From: an uncultured Chloroflexota bacterium
Lineage (GTDB): Bacteria; Chloroflexota; Anaerolineae; Aggregatilineales; Phototrophicaceae
Assembly (NCBI GenBank): GCA_937870805.1
Contig: CALMZT010001023.1
Coordinates: 1-5,502 of the forward strand
DNA length: 5,502 nt
Reading direction: 5' to 3'
In this document: positions 1-5,502 of the stretch, one piece after another
Layout of the letters: every line of letters starts with the position of its first letter
Position numbering within the stretch: position 1 is the stretch's first letter
Notes under the pieces: model-generated
The model's database searches: none
Told to the model about the DNA's origin: nothing
What the model saw: only the letters and a program-made list of their open reading frames with translations
Position numbers and translations under genes: made by a program

Positions 1-2
1 GG

Positions 3-533
3 GGCGAAGCGCAGATCAACAAACTGGCGAGCAAAGAAATGGATGATGGCTTATTTGAAAACGCCTACGCCAGGCTGACGCGCGTGATGGGGCGCATCAA
101 CCGCTTTGTCGGCAAGCGTCACGACGCCGATGAAACGCAGCAAGCCGAATTGCTTGACAAATTCGCCGCCGCCGCCGCTGAAGCAGGCTACCAACTCGCG
201 CCGGAAAAACTCGCGGCGTTTATCAAAGAACACAACACAATGGACGATGCTGCTGCCATTCGCGCGCTCACAGCGATGCTCCCTGACGAAACGCCCACAA
301 AGGAAGCGCCGCAAATCACTGCCACCGAAAGCGCCGCCGTGCCCGCTGAAATAGACCCCAGCGAACTCCCGACGGTGGAAATGCCTGCCGTGCCATCGCC
401 CGCCAACGAACTCGCAACAGCGGAGATTCCCACCGCGCCATCCGACGAAGAACAACCTGAAGAAAAACCTGCATCCACGATGGACGCGATCATGAATTGG
501 ATTAAATCACAATCATCCGAAGGAAAAGAATAG
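3..533 (+). CDS. Unrecognised helical protein with acidic Pro/Thr/Glu-rich tail (5' end outside window)
   Basis: I do not recognise this protein. The frame is open to the left edge. The first in-frame ATG is at 39, but nothing like a Shine-Dalgarno lies before it (upstream bases read gcgagcaaagaa), so the true start is probably outside the window. Counting from that Met, residues 1-80 look alpha-helical and charged, including an alanine run (AAAAAE, about 44-48) and an NRFVGKRH segment. Residues about 81-146 are low-complexity, rich in Pro, Ala, Thr and Glu, with loosely repeated P-T-x-E-x-P units, and are probably disordered. The last 18 residues (TMDAIMNWIKSQSSEGKE) could form a short amphipathic helix. 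No signal peptide, membrane segment or catalytic motif is visible in this part. The stop at 531-533 lies one base before the PLD gene start, so the two are probably co-transcribed and translationally coupled. Coding is supported by the codon pattern and the SD for the next gene; function is unknown. Confidence 0.7.
   Translation, partial: GEAQINKLASKEMDDGLFENAYARLTRVMGRINRFVGKRHDADETQQAELLDKFAAAAAEAGYQLAPEKLAAFIKEHNTMDDAAAIRALTAMLPDETPTKEAPQITATESAAVPAEIDPSELPTVEMPAVPSPANELATAEIPTAPSDEEQPEEKPASTMDAIMNWIKSQSSEGKE
519..524 (+). promoter_or_regulatory. Shine-Dalgarno for the PLD-family gene
   Basis: GAAGGA lies 10 bases before the ATG at 535, inside the last codons of the preceding gene. It supports 535 as the start and implies coupled translation of the two genes. 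Confidence 0.6.
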
Positions 534-534
534 A

Positions 535-1770
535 ATGTCCCAACGCAAATCTAGTAAAAGCAGCAAGTCGAAATCTTCCAATCTGCTGCGCTCAATCGGT
601 GCCATTATCGGCGCGATTCTGGTGCTCATCGCTGGCTTACTGACTCAAGGCGGCGGCAATACTCCCAGTGCAACGAACAACAGTGTCACCAATACGCGCC
701 GCCCCACCGTCGTCAACAACTCCAGCACACAGGTTGCGAGTGTATCGGGCAGCGTGCGCGAAATCAGCGTTGGGCAGGGCTTCGGCTATCGACGTGATTT
801 CTGGCAGGTCTATTTCACAGCACCCACAGGCAGCAGTCGCAGCCGCGATTACAACGGCGGCATCAACGAGAACCTGGCAACTGCGATTGGTGAAGTCCGC
901 AGCACGCTCGACATCGCAGCGTTTGAGTTCAACAGTCCGTTCATCACGCAGGCAGTGTTAGATGCAGAAGCACGCGGCGTGCGTGTCCGCATGGTCACGG
1001 ATACGCAGTCAGGATTGAATGATGAAGACACGACGATTTCACAGTTGATTGCCGCAGGCATTCCCGTCGTTGATGATGTGCGCACGGCATTAATGCACGA
1101 CAAATTCATGATTATGGACAGTCAGGTGGTGTGGACAGGCTCATGGAACTATACCATCAACGACACCTACCGCAACAACAACAGCGCCATCGTCCTGCGT
1201 TCGCAGCAGGCGGTACAGCTCTATCAAGCCGAATTTGACGAGATGTTTACCTCGCGTTCGTTTGGTCCGCGTTCGCCAGCGAACAATGTAGGCACTTTTA
1301 CGCAGGATGGTGTCGTCATCTCGATTTATTTTGCGCCGGAAAATGACGTTGATACCGTGGTCGCACAGACGGTAGCCACCGCGCAGCGCAGCATCCGTTT
1401 CCTGGCGTTTTCGTTCACACTGGATAATGTCGCCGCTGCGATGCAGGAGCGTTTTGGCGAAGGCGTAATTATACAGGGCATCTTCGAGACTTCTGGCAGC
1501 GAACAACCCGCCAGTGAACTCCGCCCCCTGTTATGTGCGGGCATGGACATGCGCCAGGACGGCAACCCCTACTTCCTGCACCACAAAGTCATCATCATCG
1601 ACAACAATACGGTGCTCGTCGGCTCATTTAACTTTTCGGCAAGCGCTACCGACAGCAACGACGAGAATCTCATCATCATACAGGACGCCGATATTGCCGC
1701 CCTTTATATCCAGGAATTTGAGCGCCGTTGGGCAGAAGCCGTTTTGCCTGCGAACATACAATGTGGTTAG
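535..1770 (+). CDS. Membrane-anchored phospholipase D superfamily protein with two HKD motifs
   Basis: This 411-aa protein belongs to the PLD superfamily, whose members hydrolyse or transfer phosphodiester bonds in phospholipids or nucleic acids through a phospho-histidine intermediate. Two complete HxKx4D motifs are visible: H188-x-K190-x4-D195 followed by GSWN, and H349-x-K351-x4-D356 followed by GSFN. A bilobed monomer carrying both catalytic halves is therefore expected. The N-terminus has a Lys/Ser-rich basic region (1-16), a hydrophobic segment (about 17-37), then a Ser/Thr/Asn-rich linker to about residue 75. This predicts a signal anchor or uncleaved signal with the catalytic domains outside the membrane. 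The only two cysteines, C334 and C410, are both in the second half and could form a disulphide. The start at 535 has a good SD and places the basic region and membrane segment correctly. The substrate cannot be read from sequence: Nuc-like nuclease, phospholipase and cardiolipin-synthase-like activity all fit the motifs, though the single N-terminal helix is less typical of cardiolipin synthases, which usually have two. Confidence 0.92.
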   Translation: MSQRKSSKSSKSKSSNLLRSIGAIIGAILVLIAGLLTQGGGNTPSATNNSVTNTRRPTVVNNSSTQVASVSGSVREISVGQGFGYRRDFWQVYFTAPTGSSRSRDYNGGINENLATAIGEVRSTLDIAAFEFNSPFITQAVLDAEARGVRVRMVTDTQSGLNDEDTTISQLIAAGIPVVDDVRTALMHDKFMIMDSQVVWTGSWNYTINDTYRNNNSAIVLRSQQAVQLYQAEFDEMFTSRSFGPRSPANNVGTFTQDGVVISIYFAPENDVDTVVAQTVATAQRSIRFLAFSFTLDNVAAAMQERFGEGVIIQGIFETSGSEQPASELRPLLCAGMDMRQDGNPYFLHHKVIIIDNNTVLVGSFNFSASATDSNDENLIIIQDADIAALYIQEFERRWAEAVLPANIQCG

Positions 1771-1778
1771 AAAAAATG

Positions 1779-1787
1779 TGCTATACT
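1779..1787 (+). promoter_or_regulatory. Possible extended -10 promoter element
   Basis: TGCTATACT fits an extended -10 (TGnTATACT) and lies just after the PLD stop. No convincing -35 is present at normal spacing. It could give a second, upstream start for the toxin-antitoxin transcript. The match is short and may be chance. Confidence 0.25.
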
Positions 1788-1844
1788 AAGTGTGCTTGGG
1801 TGGCTTCAAAATGCGCGATTGAAATGGTGATGATAGCAGTAACT

Positions 1845-1872
1845 TTGGCTGTACCAATGGATAGCTTATAAT
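1845..1872 (+). promoter_or_regulatory. Sigma70-type promoter of the toxin-antitoxin operon
   Basis: A perfect -10 hexamer TATAAT at 1867-1872 is preceded by TTGGCT at 1845-1850 (four of six matches to TTGACA) with a 16-base spacer. A transcript would begin near 1879, about 20 bases before the antitoxin ATG. This is the best promoter in the window, sits where a toxin-antitoxin promoter is expected, and may also drive the downstream ATPase gene. No clear palindromic operator for antitoxin binding was found around it. Confidence 0.6.
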
Positions 1873-1889
1873 AGTCTGTAGCGATGCAA

Positions 1890-1897
1890 GAAGGTGA
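1890..1897 (+). promoter_or_regulatory. Shine-Dalgarno for the antitoxin gene
   Basis: GAAGGTGA matches the anti-SD complement and ends 3 bases before the ATG at 1901. It fixes the antitoxin start and is the strongest ribosome-binding site in the window. Confidence 0.6.
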
Positions 1898-1900
1898 GCA

Positions 1901-2122
1901 ATGTCCACAAATCGTGTTGCGGATATGACTGTAGAGGAATTGATGACGTTAATCCATCAGCGTGTACATCTGGAAGTTGAAGAAATCATGAAACAGCATT
2001 CAGGTGTGTCGCGCCCCAGGCAACGATTGACACTAGATGATTTTCCAGTGGATGATGTGGGACCTTGGCCTGAAGGGTTGACATTGCGGCGAGAAGAGAT
2101 GTACGACGATGATGACTACTAA
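1901..2122 (+). CDS. Antitoxin of a VapBC-type pair
   Basis: This 73-aa acidic protein is the likely antitoxin that neutralises the PIN toxin encoded next. The N-terminal third (MTVEELMTLIHQRVHLEVEE, residues 9-28) should form one or two amphipathic helices. The C-terminal half has a short conserved-looking stretch, DDFPVDDVGPWPEGLTLRRE (residues 46-65), and ends in DDDDY. From memory, small partner proteins of PIN toxins in Cyanobacteria and Chloroflexota carry a similar P-V-x-D-x-G-x-W-P segment, but this was not searched. I see no AbrB, ribbon-helix-helix or Phd/YefM signature, so the DNA-binding mode is unclear. The start is set by the strong SD. The gene overlaps the toxin start by 14 bases, the usual antitoxin-first order, and has its own promoter. 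The antitoxin assignment depends largely on this context. Confidence 0.75.
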   Translation: MSTNRVADMTVEELMTLIHQRVHLEVEEIMKQHSGVSRPRQRLTLDDFPVDDVGPWPEGLTLRREEMYDDDDY

Positions 2123-2585
2123 GTCATCGATATTTGTAGATACCAACGTTCTAATTCGTGCCAACGTAGCAACAGCACCTAACCATGAAGAAGCACTAGC
2201 CTGTTTGAAAACACTAGGCAAATCTTCAACAGAACGTTGGATAAGTCAACAAATACTGCGCGAATATCTCGCCAATGTCACACGCTCACAAACATTTATG
2301 AGTCCTATACCAATGGCAGCAGCAATTGCCCGTGTTGAATATTTCCAAAGTCGTTTTATCATTGCGCAAGATAGTGAGCGAGTTTTCGCTAATCTATTGA
2401 AGTTACTCGGTACAACAGCGACAAGCGGTAAACAAATTCATGACACAAATATCGTCGCAACCATGCAAGCCTATGGAGTCAATCAATTATTGACGTACAA
2501 TCCAACAGATTTCACGCGCTTTTCTACTCATATCACCATTCTTGCACCAACTGAAGTCCTTCTAGATCAAAATTCGGAAGAGTGA
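2109..2585 (+). CDS. PIN-domain ribonuclease toxin, VapC-like
   Basis: This 158-aa protein has a complete PIN-domain pattern: D11 in FVDTNVLIRA, E52 in REYLANVTR, D112 in HDTNIVATM and D134 in NPTDFTRF. These acidic residues coordinate Mg2+/Mn2+ in VapC toxins, which typically cleave tRNA or rRNA and stop translation. The length is close to the usual 130-150 residues. The start at 2109 overlaps the antitoxin gene by 14 bases; a second ATG at 2112 is equally usable. A purine-rich GAGAAGAG at 2091-2098 lies 10 bases upstream within the antitoxin gene and may act as its SD. The stop is 3 bases before the ATPase start. Base composition is lower in G+C than the flanks (24 of 60 G/C in bases 2221-2280, against 36 of 60 in 3421-3480, hand-counted), consistent with horizontal acquisition. 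All catalytic residues are present, so the toxin looks intact. Its RNA target cannot be read from sequence. Confidence 0.92.
   Translation: MMTTKSSIFVDTNVLIRANVATAPNHEEALACLKTLGKSSTERWISQQILREYLANVTRSQTFMSPIPMAAAIARVEYFQSRFIIAQDSERVFANLLKLLGTTATSGKQIHDTNIVATMQAYGVNQLLTYNPTDFTRFSTHITILAPTEVLLDQNSEE
2576..2582 (+). promoter_or_regulatory. Shine-Dalgarno for the HerA-like ATPase gene
   Basis: GGAAGAG overlaps the last codons of vapC and lies 6 bases before the ATG at 2589. It supports that start and suggests translation coupled to the toxin gene. Confidence 0.55.
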
Positions 2586-2588
2586 CAT

Positions 2589-5270
2589 ATGCCCTTTATT
2601 GAAGCACCAACCACCTTTTATCTCGGACGCCGCTACGACCCCAGCGCCAACCGCCTTGCAGACGACGTGGTGTACTACGACTCGCGCGACCTCACTACGC
2701 ACGCCGTCGTCGTCGGTATGACGGGCAGCGGTAAAACGGGCTTATGCATCGCGCTGCTCGAAGAAGCCATTCTCGACAACATCCCGGCAATCGTCATCGA
2801 CCCCAAAGGCGACATCACCAACTTGCTGCTGACGTTCCCCGACCTGCGCCCGGAGGATTTTGAACCCTGGGTGAATGTCGATGATGCGCGGCGTGCAGGC
2901 TTGGATGTCCCTGCTTACGCCGCCGACGTTGCACAGCGCTGGCGCGATGGTTTGACCAGTTGGAGTATCGTGCCAGATCGTCTGCGCTGGCTCAAGCGTG
3001 CCGCCAAGTACAGTATCTTCACGCCCGGTTCCGACGCGGGCTTGCCCATCAGCATTCTTGCATCGCTCAAAGCCCCGCGTGAAGGCTGGGCAGGCAACGA
3101 AGAAGCCAACCGTGAGAAGATCAACGGCATCGTCACGGCGCTGCTGGCACTCATCGGTTTGCAGGTCGAACCCGTGAAAGACAAAGAGCACGTACTGGTC
3201 GCCAACATCTTTGAATTTGCGTGGCGGCAGGGTAAAGACCTCACGCTGGAAGACATCATCTTGCAGGTGCAAAAGCCGCCGTTTGACAAGCTCGGCGTGT
3301 TTCCGATTGACAGCTACATCTCGGAAAAAGCGCGTGTCAAGCTCGCGATGGATTTGAACAGTATCATCGCCGCGCCCTCGTTCAATTCCTGGCTTCAGGG
3401 CGAGCCGATGGACATCCAGAACCTGTTGTATCAGCCCAACGGACGCCCGCGCGTCTCGATCTTCTACATCGCGCACCTCTCCGAACCTGAGCGCATGTTT
3501 ATCATCACGCTGCTGCTGGAAAACCTGCTGGCGTGGATGCGCACCCTCAGCGGCACGACCAGCCTGCGCGCGCTGATGTACATTGACGAAATGTTTGGCT
3601 ACTTCCCGCCCTATCCCAAAAACCCACCGACCAAAACCCCGCTGCTGCGTCTCATCAAGCAGGCGCGTGCCTATGGCGTCAGCATGATCCTGTCCACACA
3701 GAACCCCGGCGATATCGACTACAAAGGGCTTGCCAATGCCGGAACGTGGTTTATCGGGCGCTTGCAATCCGACAATGACCGCGCAAAGGTCATGGAAGGC
3801 TTGCAGAGCCTTGCGTCGGCGGACGAAAACGTCTCGCTGAAAGATGTCGAACAGCTGATTGCTGACATTGAGCCGCGCGTGTTCCTGATGCGTAACATCC
3901 ACGACGACAGCGGACCAACACTCATTTATACGCGCTGGACGATGAGCTACCTGCGCGGACCCCTCACACGCCAGCAAATCCAATATCTGATGCAGGCGCA
4001 GCGCCAGGAACTGCTATCACGGCTTCCTGCTGTGCAGACAATGGCGCAAACTGCCATGCAGCCCTATGCACCTGCTATGCCCAATATGCCCGCCTCTTTA
4101 CCCGGTGCGTCACGTCCCAGCCTGCCGCTGCCGCCGTTACCCGAAGCGGGCTTCAGCGCACAAGCCGCTGCCGCGCCAGTATCATTAGGCAATACACAGC
4201 CGACGATGGCGATTACAGGTTCACAAACGGCAGTGGTAAATGGCTTGCGCGTTCCCCCCGGCTACAGCGATAAACAGCCGCCGCTGCCTTCGGCAACCGT
4301 ACAGTATTTCCTGCCCATGGGGGTCAACAGCCAGCAAGCGCTGGCGCAATGGGAACAGCAAACACGTTTCCGCGCCACCGGTGTCAATAGCACACTGCCT
4401 GCCTATCAGCCTGTGCTTTTGGCACAAGCCGTCGTGCGCTATCAGGATCGCAAAGCCAGCGTCTACACCGCGCGTACCTATGCCTTCCATGTGCCGGATG
4501 TACAGCGGGCGGGCATCGTGCGCTGGGAAAATTATCAGGCGCAGCCTGTCGATCCGCGCCGCGTCAGCGATCAACCTGCGACCAGTCCAGCGCTCTTTGG
4601 CGATCTCGCGCCGGGGTTGACAGATCCAAAGCGCGTGACGGCGCTGAAAACTGAATTGGTCGATATGCTCTACAATACCGCCGTCATCAACGTTCCCTAT
4701 AACCCAATCCTCAAGATTTACGGCAGTCCCGACACCGATTTCAGCGTGTTTCAAGCACAGGTCCAGCAGCTTGCGCGCGAGAAACGTGATCAGGAGATTG
4801 ACGAACTGACGCGCAAATACGCAACGCAAGCGACAAAGTATGAGGAACAGATTCGGCGCAAGGAATTGGAACTGCGTTCTGAGCGCAAGGAACTGCAAGA
4901 CCGCAAACGTGAAGAACTCTTTACCACAGGCGAGGCGCTGTTAAGCCTGCTGAAAGGGCGCACGACCTATACACTCTCGCGCATGAGCAGATCGACACGT
5001 CAGCGCCGCCAAACCGACGAGGATTTGACGGAAAGCAGGCAGACGATTACCGAAGCAGATCGCCAGCTTGCCGCGCTGGAAACAGAACTGCAAAATATCT
5101 TGCAACAGGCAAATGAGAAGTGGGCGAAGATTGCCGCCACGATTGAAGAATATCGTATTGCGCCGCTGAAAAAGGATATCCAACTGGAACTCTACGGCAT
5201 CGGCTGGATACCGTTCTGGTTCACAGAGATCAACGGACAGCAGGTGTTCCTGCCCGCGTATATCGGTTAG
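2589..5270 (+). CDS. HerA/DUF87-type P-loop ATPase with C-terminal coiled coil
   Basis: This 893-aa protein resembles the HerA-FtsK clade of ATPases, ring-forming motors that usually pump DNA or other polymers. The motor spans about residues 1-470. Walker A is GMTGSGKT (43-50), followed by VIDPKGD (69-75), typical of HerA/VirB4-like proteins. Walker B is LMYIDE with D333 and E334, then LIKQARAYG (R360), a sensor-like STQNPGD (Q371, N372) and FIGR (R391). Residues about 480-568 are a Pro/Ala/Met-rich, probably disordered linker. Residues 569-720 form an unrecognised globular region. Residues 722-865 are charged heptad-like helices (722-777 and about 812-860) separated by a basic, Ser/Arg/Thr-rich insert (778-811), which could fold as a coiled-coil hairpin. 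The C-terminus is short and aromatic (WIPFWF). No membrane segment is visible. From memory, similar ATPase plus coiled-coil proteins occur in several phyla as uncharacterised DUF87 or helicase-HerA-like proteins. The gene starts 3 bases after vapC and is G+C-rich. The motor call is firm; the substrate and biological role are unknown. Confidence 0.88.
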   Translation: MPFIEAPTTFYLGRRYDPSANRLADDVVYYDSRDLTTHAVVVGMTGSGKTGLCIALLEEAILDNIPAIVIDPKGDITNLLLTFPDLRPEDFEPWVNVDDARRAGLDVPAYAADVAQRWRDGLTSWSIVPDRLRWLKRAAKYSIFTPGSDAGLPISILASLKAPREGWAGNEEANREKINGIVTALLALIGLQVEPVKDKEHVLVANIFEFAWRQGKDLTLEDIILQVQKPPFDKLGVFPIDSYISEKARVKLAMDLNSIIAAPSFNSWLQGEPMDIQNLLYQPNGRPRVSIFYIAHLSEPERMFIITLLLENLLAWMRTLSGTTSLRALMYIDEMFGYFPPYPKNPPTKTPLLRLIKQARAYGVSMILSTQNPGDIDYKGLANAGTWFIGRLQSDNDRAKVMEGLQSLASADENVSLKDVEQLIADIEPRVFLMRNIHDDSGPTLIYTRWTMSYLRGPLTRQQIQYLMQAQRQELLSRLPAVQTMAQTAMQPYAPAMPNMPASLPGASRPSLPLPPLPEAGFSAQAAAAPVSLGNTQPTMAITGSQTAVVNGLRVPPGYSDKQPPLPSATVQYFLPMGVNSQQALAQWEQQTRFRATGVNSTLPAYQPVLLAQAVVRYQDRKASVYTARTYAFHVPDVQRAGIVRWENYQAQPVDPRRVSDQPATSPALFGDLAPGLTDPKRVTALKTELVDMLYNTAVINVPYNPILKIYGSPDTDFSVFQAQVQQLAREKRDQEIDELTRKYATQATKYEEQIRRKELELRSERKELQDRKREELFTTGEALLSLLKGRTTYTLSRMSRSTRQRRQTDEDLTESRQTITEADRQLAALETELQNILQQANEKWAKIAATIEEYRIAPLKKDIQLELYGIGWIPFWFTEINGQQVFLPAYIG

Positions 5271-5286
5271 CTTGAATTTGATACGC

Positions 5287-5325
5287 TGCTGTAGAGGTTA
5301 CGATATGTTGAAAACCTCTACAGCA
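5287..5325. terminator. Strong hairpin, probable terminator between converging genes
   Basis: Arms 5287-5299 (TGCTGTAGAGGTT) and 5313-5325 (AACCTCTACAGCA) are perfectly complementary over 13 bp around a 13-base loop. The hairpin starts 16 bases after the ATPase stop. Neither strand has a T-run after the stem, so it is not a classic Rho-independent terminator. It could be a U-less or bidirectional terminator, an RNA-stabilising 3' end, or a dispersed palindromic repeat. Confidence 0.55.
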
Positions 5326-5338
5326 TTCCTCTCAGTGA

Positions 5339-5467
5339 CTAAATGTATGCCTCGTCAATGGCGTCCATAATTTCCTGCTGTGAAAACGCGCTGTTCCCGT
5401 CCTTGATGTCTTGAACAGTTAGAACCTGTCTGATAATTCGAGATGTAATATGGAATGATGTAAAAAC
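5339..5467 (-). pseudogene. Possible 3' remnant of a minus-strand gene, no start codon
   Basis: On the minus strand this frame gives 42 residues ending in QQEIMDAIDEAYI and a TAG stop. The last 25 or so codons (from LTVQDIKDGNSAF onward) look like real coding sequence, with a sensible mix of charged and hydrophobic residues. The frame is closed upstream by TGA at 5468-5470, and no ATG, GTG or TTG occurs before the internal ATG near its end. It may be the true C-terminus of the gene entering from the right edge, separated from it by a frameshift near the A-run at 5462-5466, or a decayed fragment. I do not recognise the family. Chance remains possible. Confidence 0.25.
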
Positions 5468-5502
5468 TCAGTTCTTCTTCTCTCTATTTTCTCGGTGTTC
5501 TC
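5419..5502 (-). CDS. Possible C-terminal end of a minus-strand gene entering from the right edge
   Basis: This minus-strand frame is open from the right edge and encodes 27 residues, starting ENTEKIERRRTEF and ending LELSDRF, before a TAA stop at 5419-5421. It may be the end of a gene lying mostly outside the window and converging on the ATPase gene. It partly overlaps, in another frame, the 42-residue open frame described for 5339-5467; the two may be one gene broken by a frameshift. No motif is recognisable at this length. Confidence 0.25.
   Translation of the reverse strand, partial: ENTEKIERRRTEFLHHSILHLELSDRF

Noticed and set aside
1141..1506. Minus-strand open frame of 121 codons within the PLD gene
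   Set aside because: It overlaps the strongly supported PLD coding frame and shows no domain or start signal.
1771..1900. A small RNA, riboswitch or terminator in the gap after the PLD gene
   Set aside because: I found no stable inverted repeat or T-run there; only promoter-like elements and the antitoxin SD are supported.
2490..2518. TTGACG at 2490-2495 as the -35 of a separate ATPase promoter
   Set aside because: No acceptable -10 follows at 15-19 bases (the sequence there is cacgcg-like), so it was not called a promoter.
2742..3983. Long minus-strand open frame of 413 codons opposite the ATPase gene
   Set aside because: It lies wholly antisense to the motor domain, whose Walker motifs prove the + strand is coding. 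It has no recognisable domain and is a by-product of G+C-rich codon use.
4221..4898. Minus-strand open frame of 225 codons
   Set aside because: It is antisense to the C-terminal half of the ATPase gene, with no ribosome-binding site or motif; a shadow frame.
535..5270. A DISARM-like or HerA-NurA system
   Set aside because: DISARM needs helicase and methylase genes around its PLD protein, and HerA-NurA needs a NurA nuclease; none is present. The PLD protein also appears to be exported.

Overview
The window is bacterial, with tightly packed genes nearly all on the + strand. The best guess for its origin is a Chloroflexota-like bacterium (low to moderate confidence). That rests on remembered resemblance of the small antitoxin, the exported PLD protein and the large HerA-type ATPase to proteins common in Chloroflexota and Cyanobacteria; no search was run. 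There are no rRNA, tRNA, CRISPR or insertion-sequence signatures.

Layout: (1) Bases 3-533 hold the 3' part of a gene open at the left edge. It encodes an unrecognised helical protein with a long acidic Pro/Ala/Thr/Glu-rich tail. (2) Bases 535-1770, one base after that stop, encode a membrane-anchored, apparently exported phospholipase D superfamily protein with two complete HKD motifs. (3) Bases 1771-1900 are an intergenic stretch with a good sigma70-type promoter (TATAAT at 1867-1872) and a possible extended -10 further upstream. (4) Bases 1901-2585 hold a toxin-antitoxin pair, a 73-aa antitoxin overlapping by 14 bases a PIN-domain VapC-like toxin. This stretch is visibly more AT-rich than its flanks. 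(5) Bases 2589-5270, starting 3 bases after the toxin stop, encode an 893-aa HerA/DUF87-type P-loop ATPase with a proline-rich linker and a C-terminal interrupted coiled coil. (6) Bases 5271-5502 contain a perfect 13-bp hairpin without a U-tract, followed by minus-strand reading frames that look like the end of a converging gene, possibly frameshifted or decayed.

How they may work together: the helical protein and the PLD protein are probably one operon by spacing. The toxin-antitoxin pair has its own promoter and looks like an inserted module. The HerA-like ATPase is so close to vapC that it probably depends at least partly on transcription from the toxin-antitoxin promoter. A joint role for the exported PLD enzyme and the cytoplasmic motor in handling DNA is possible, but proximity is the only evidence. 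No known defence system is recognisable as complete here.
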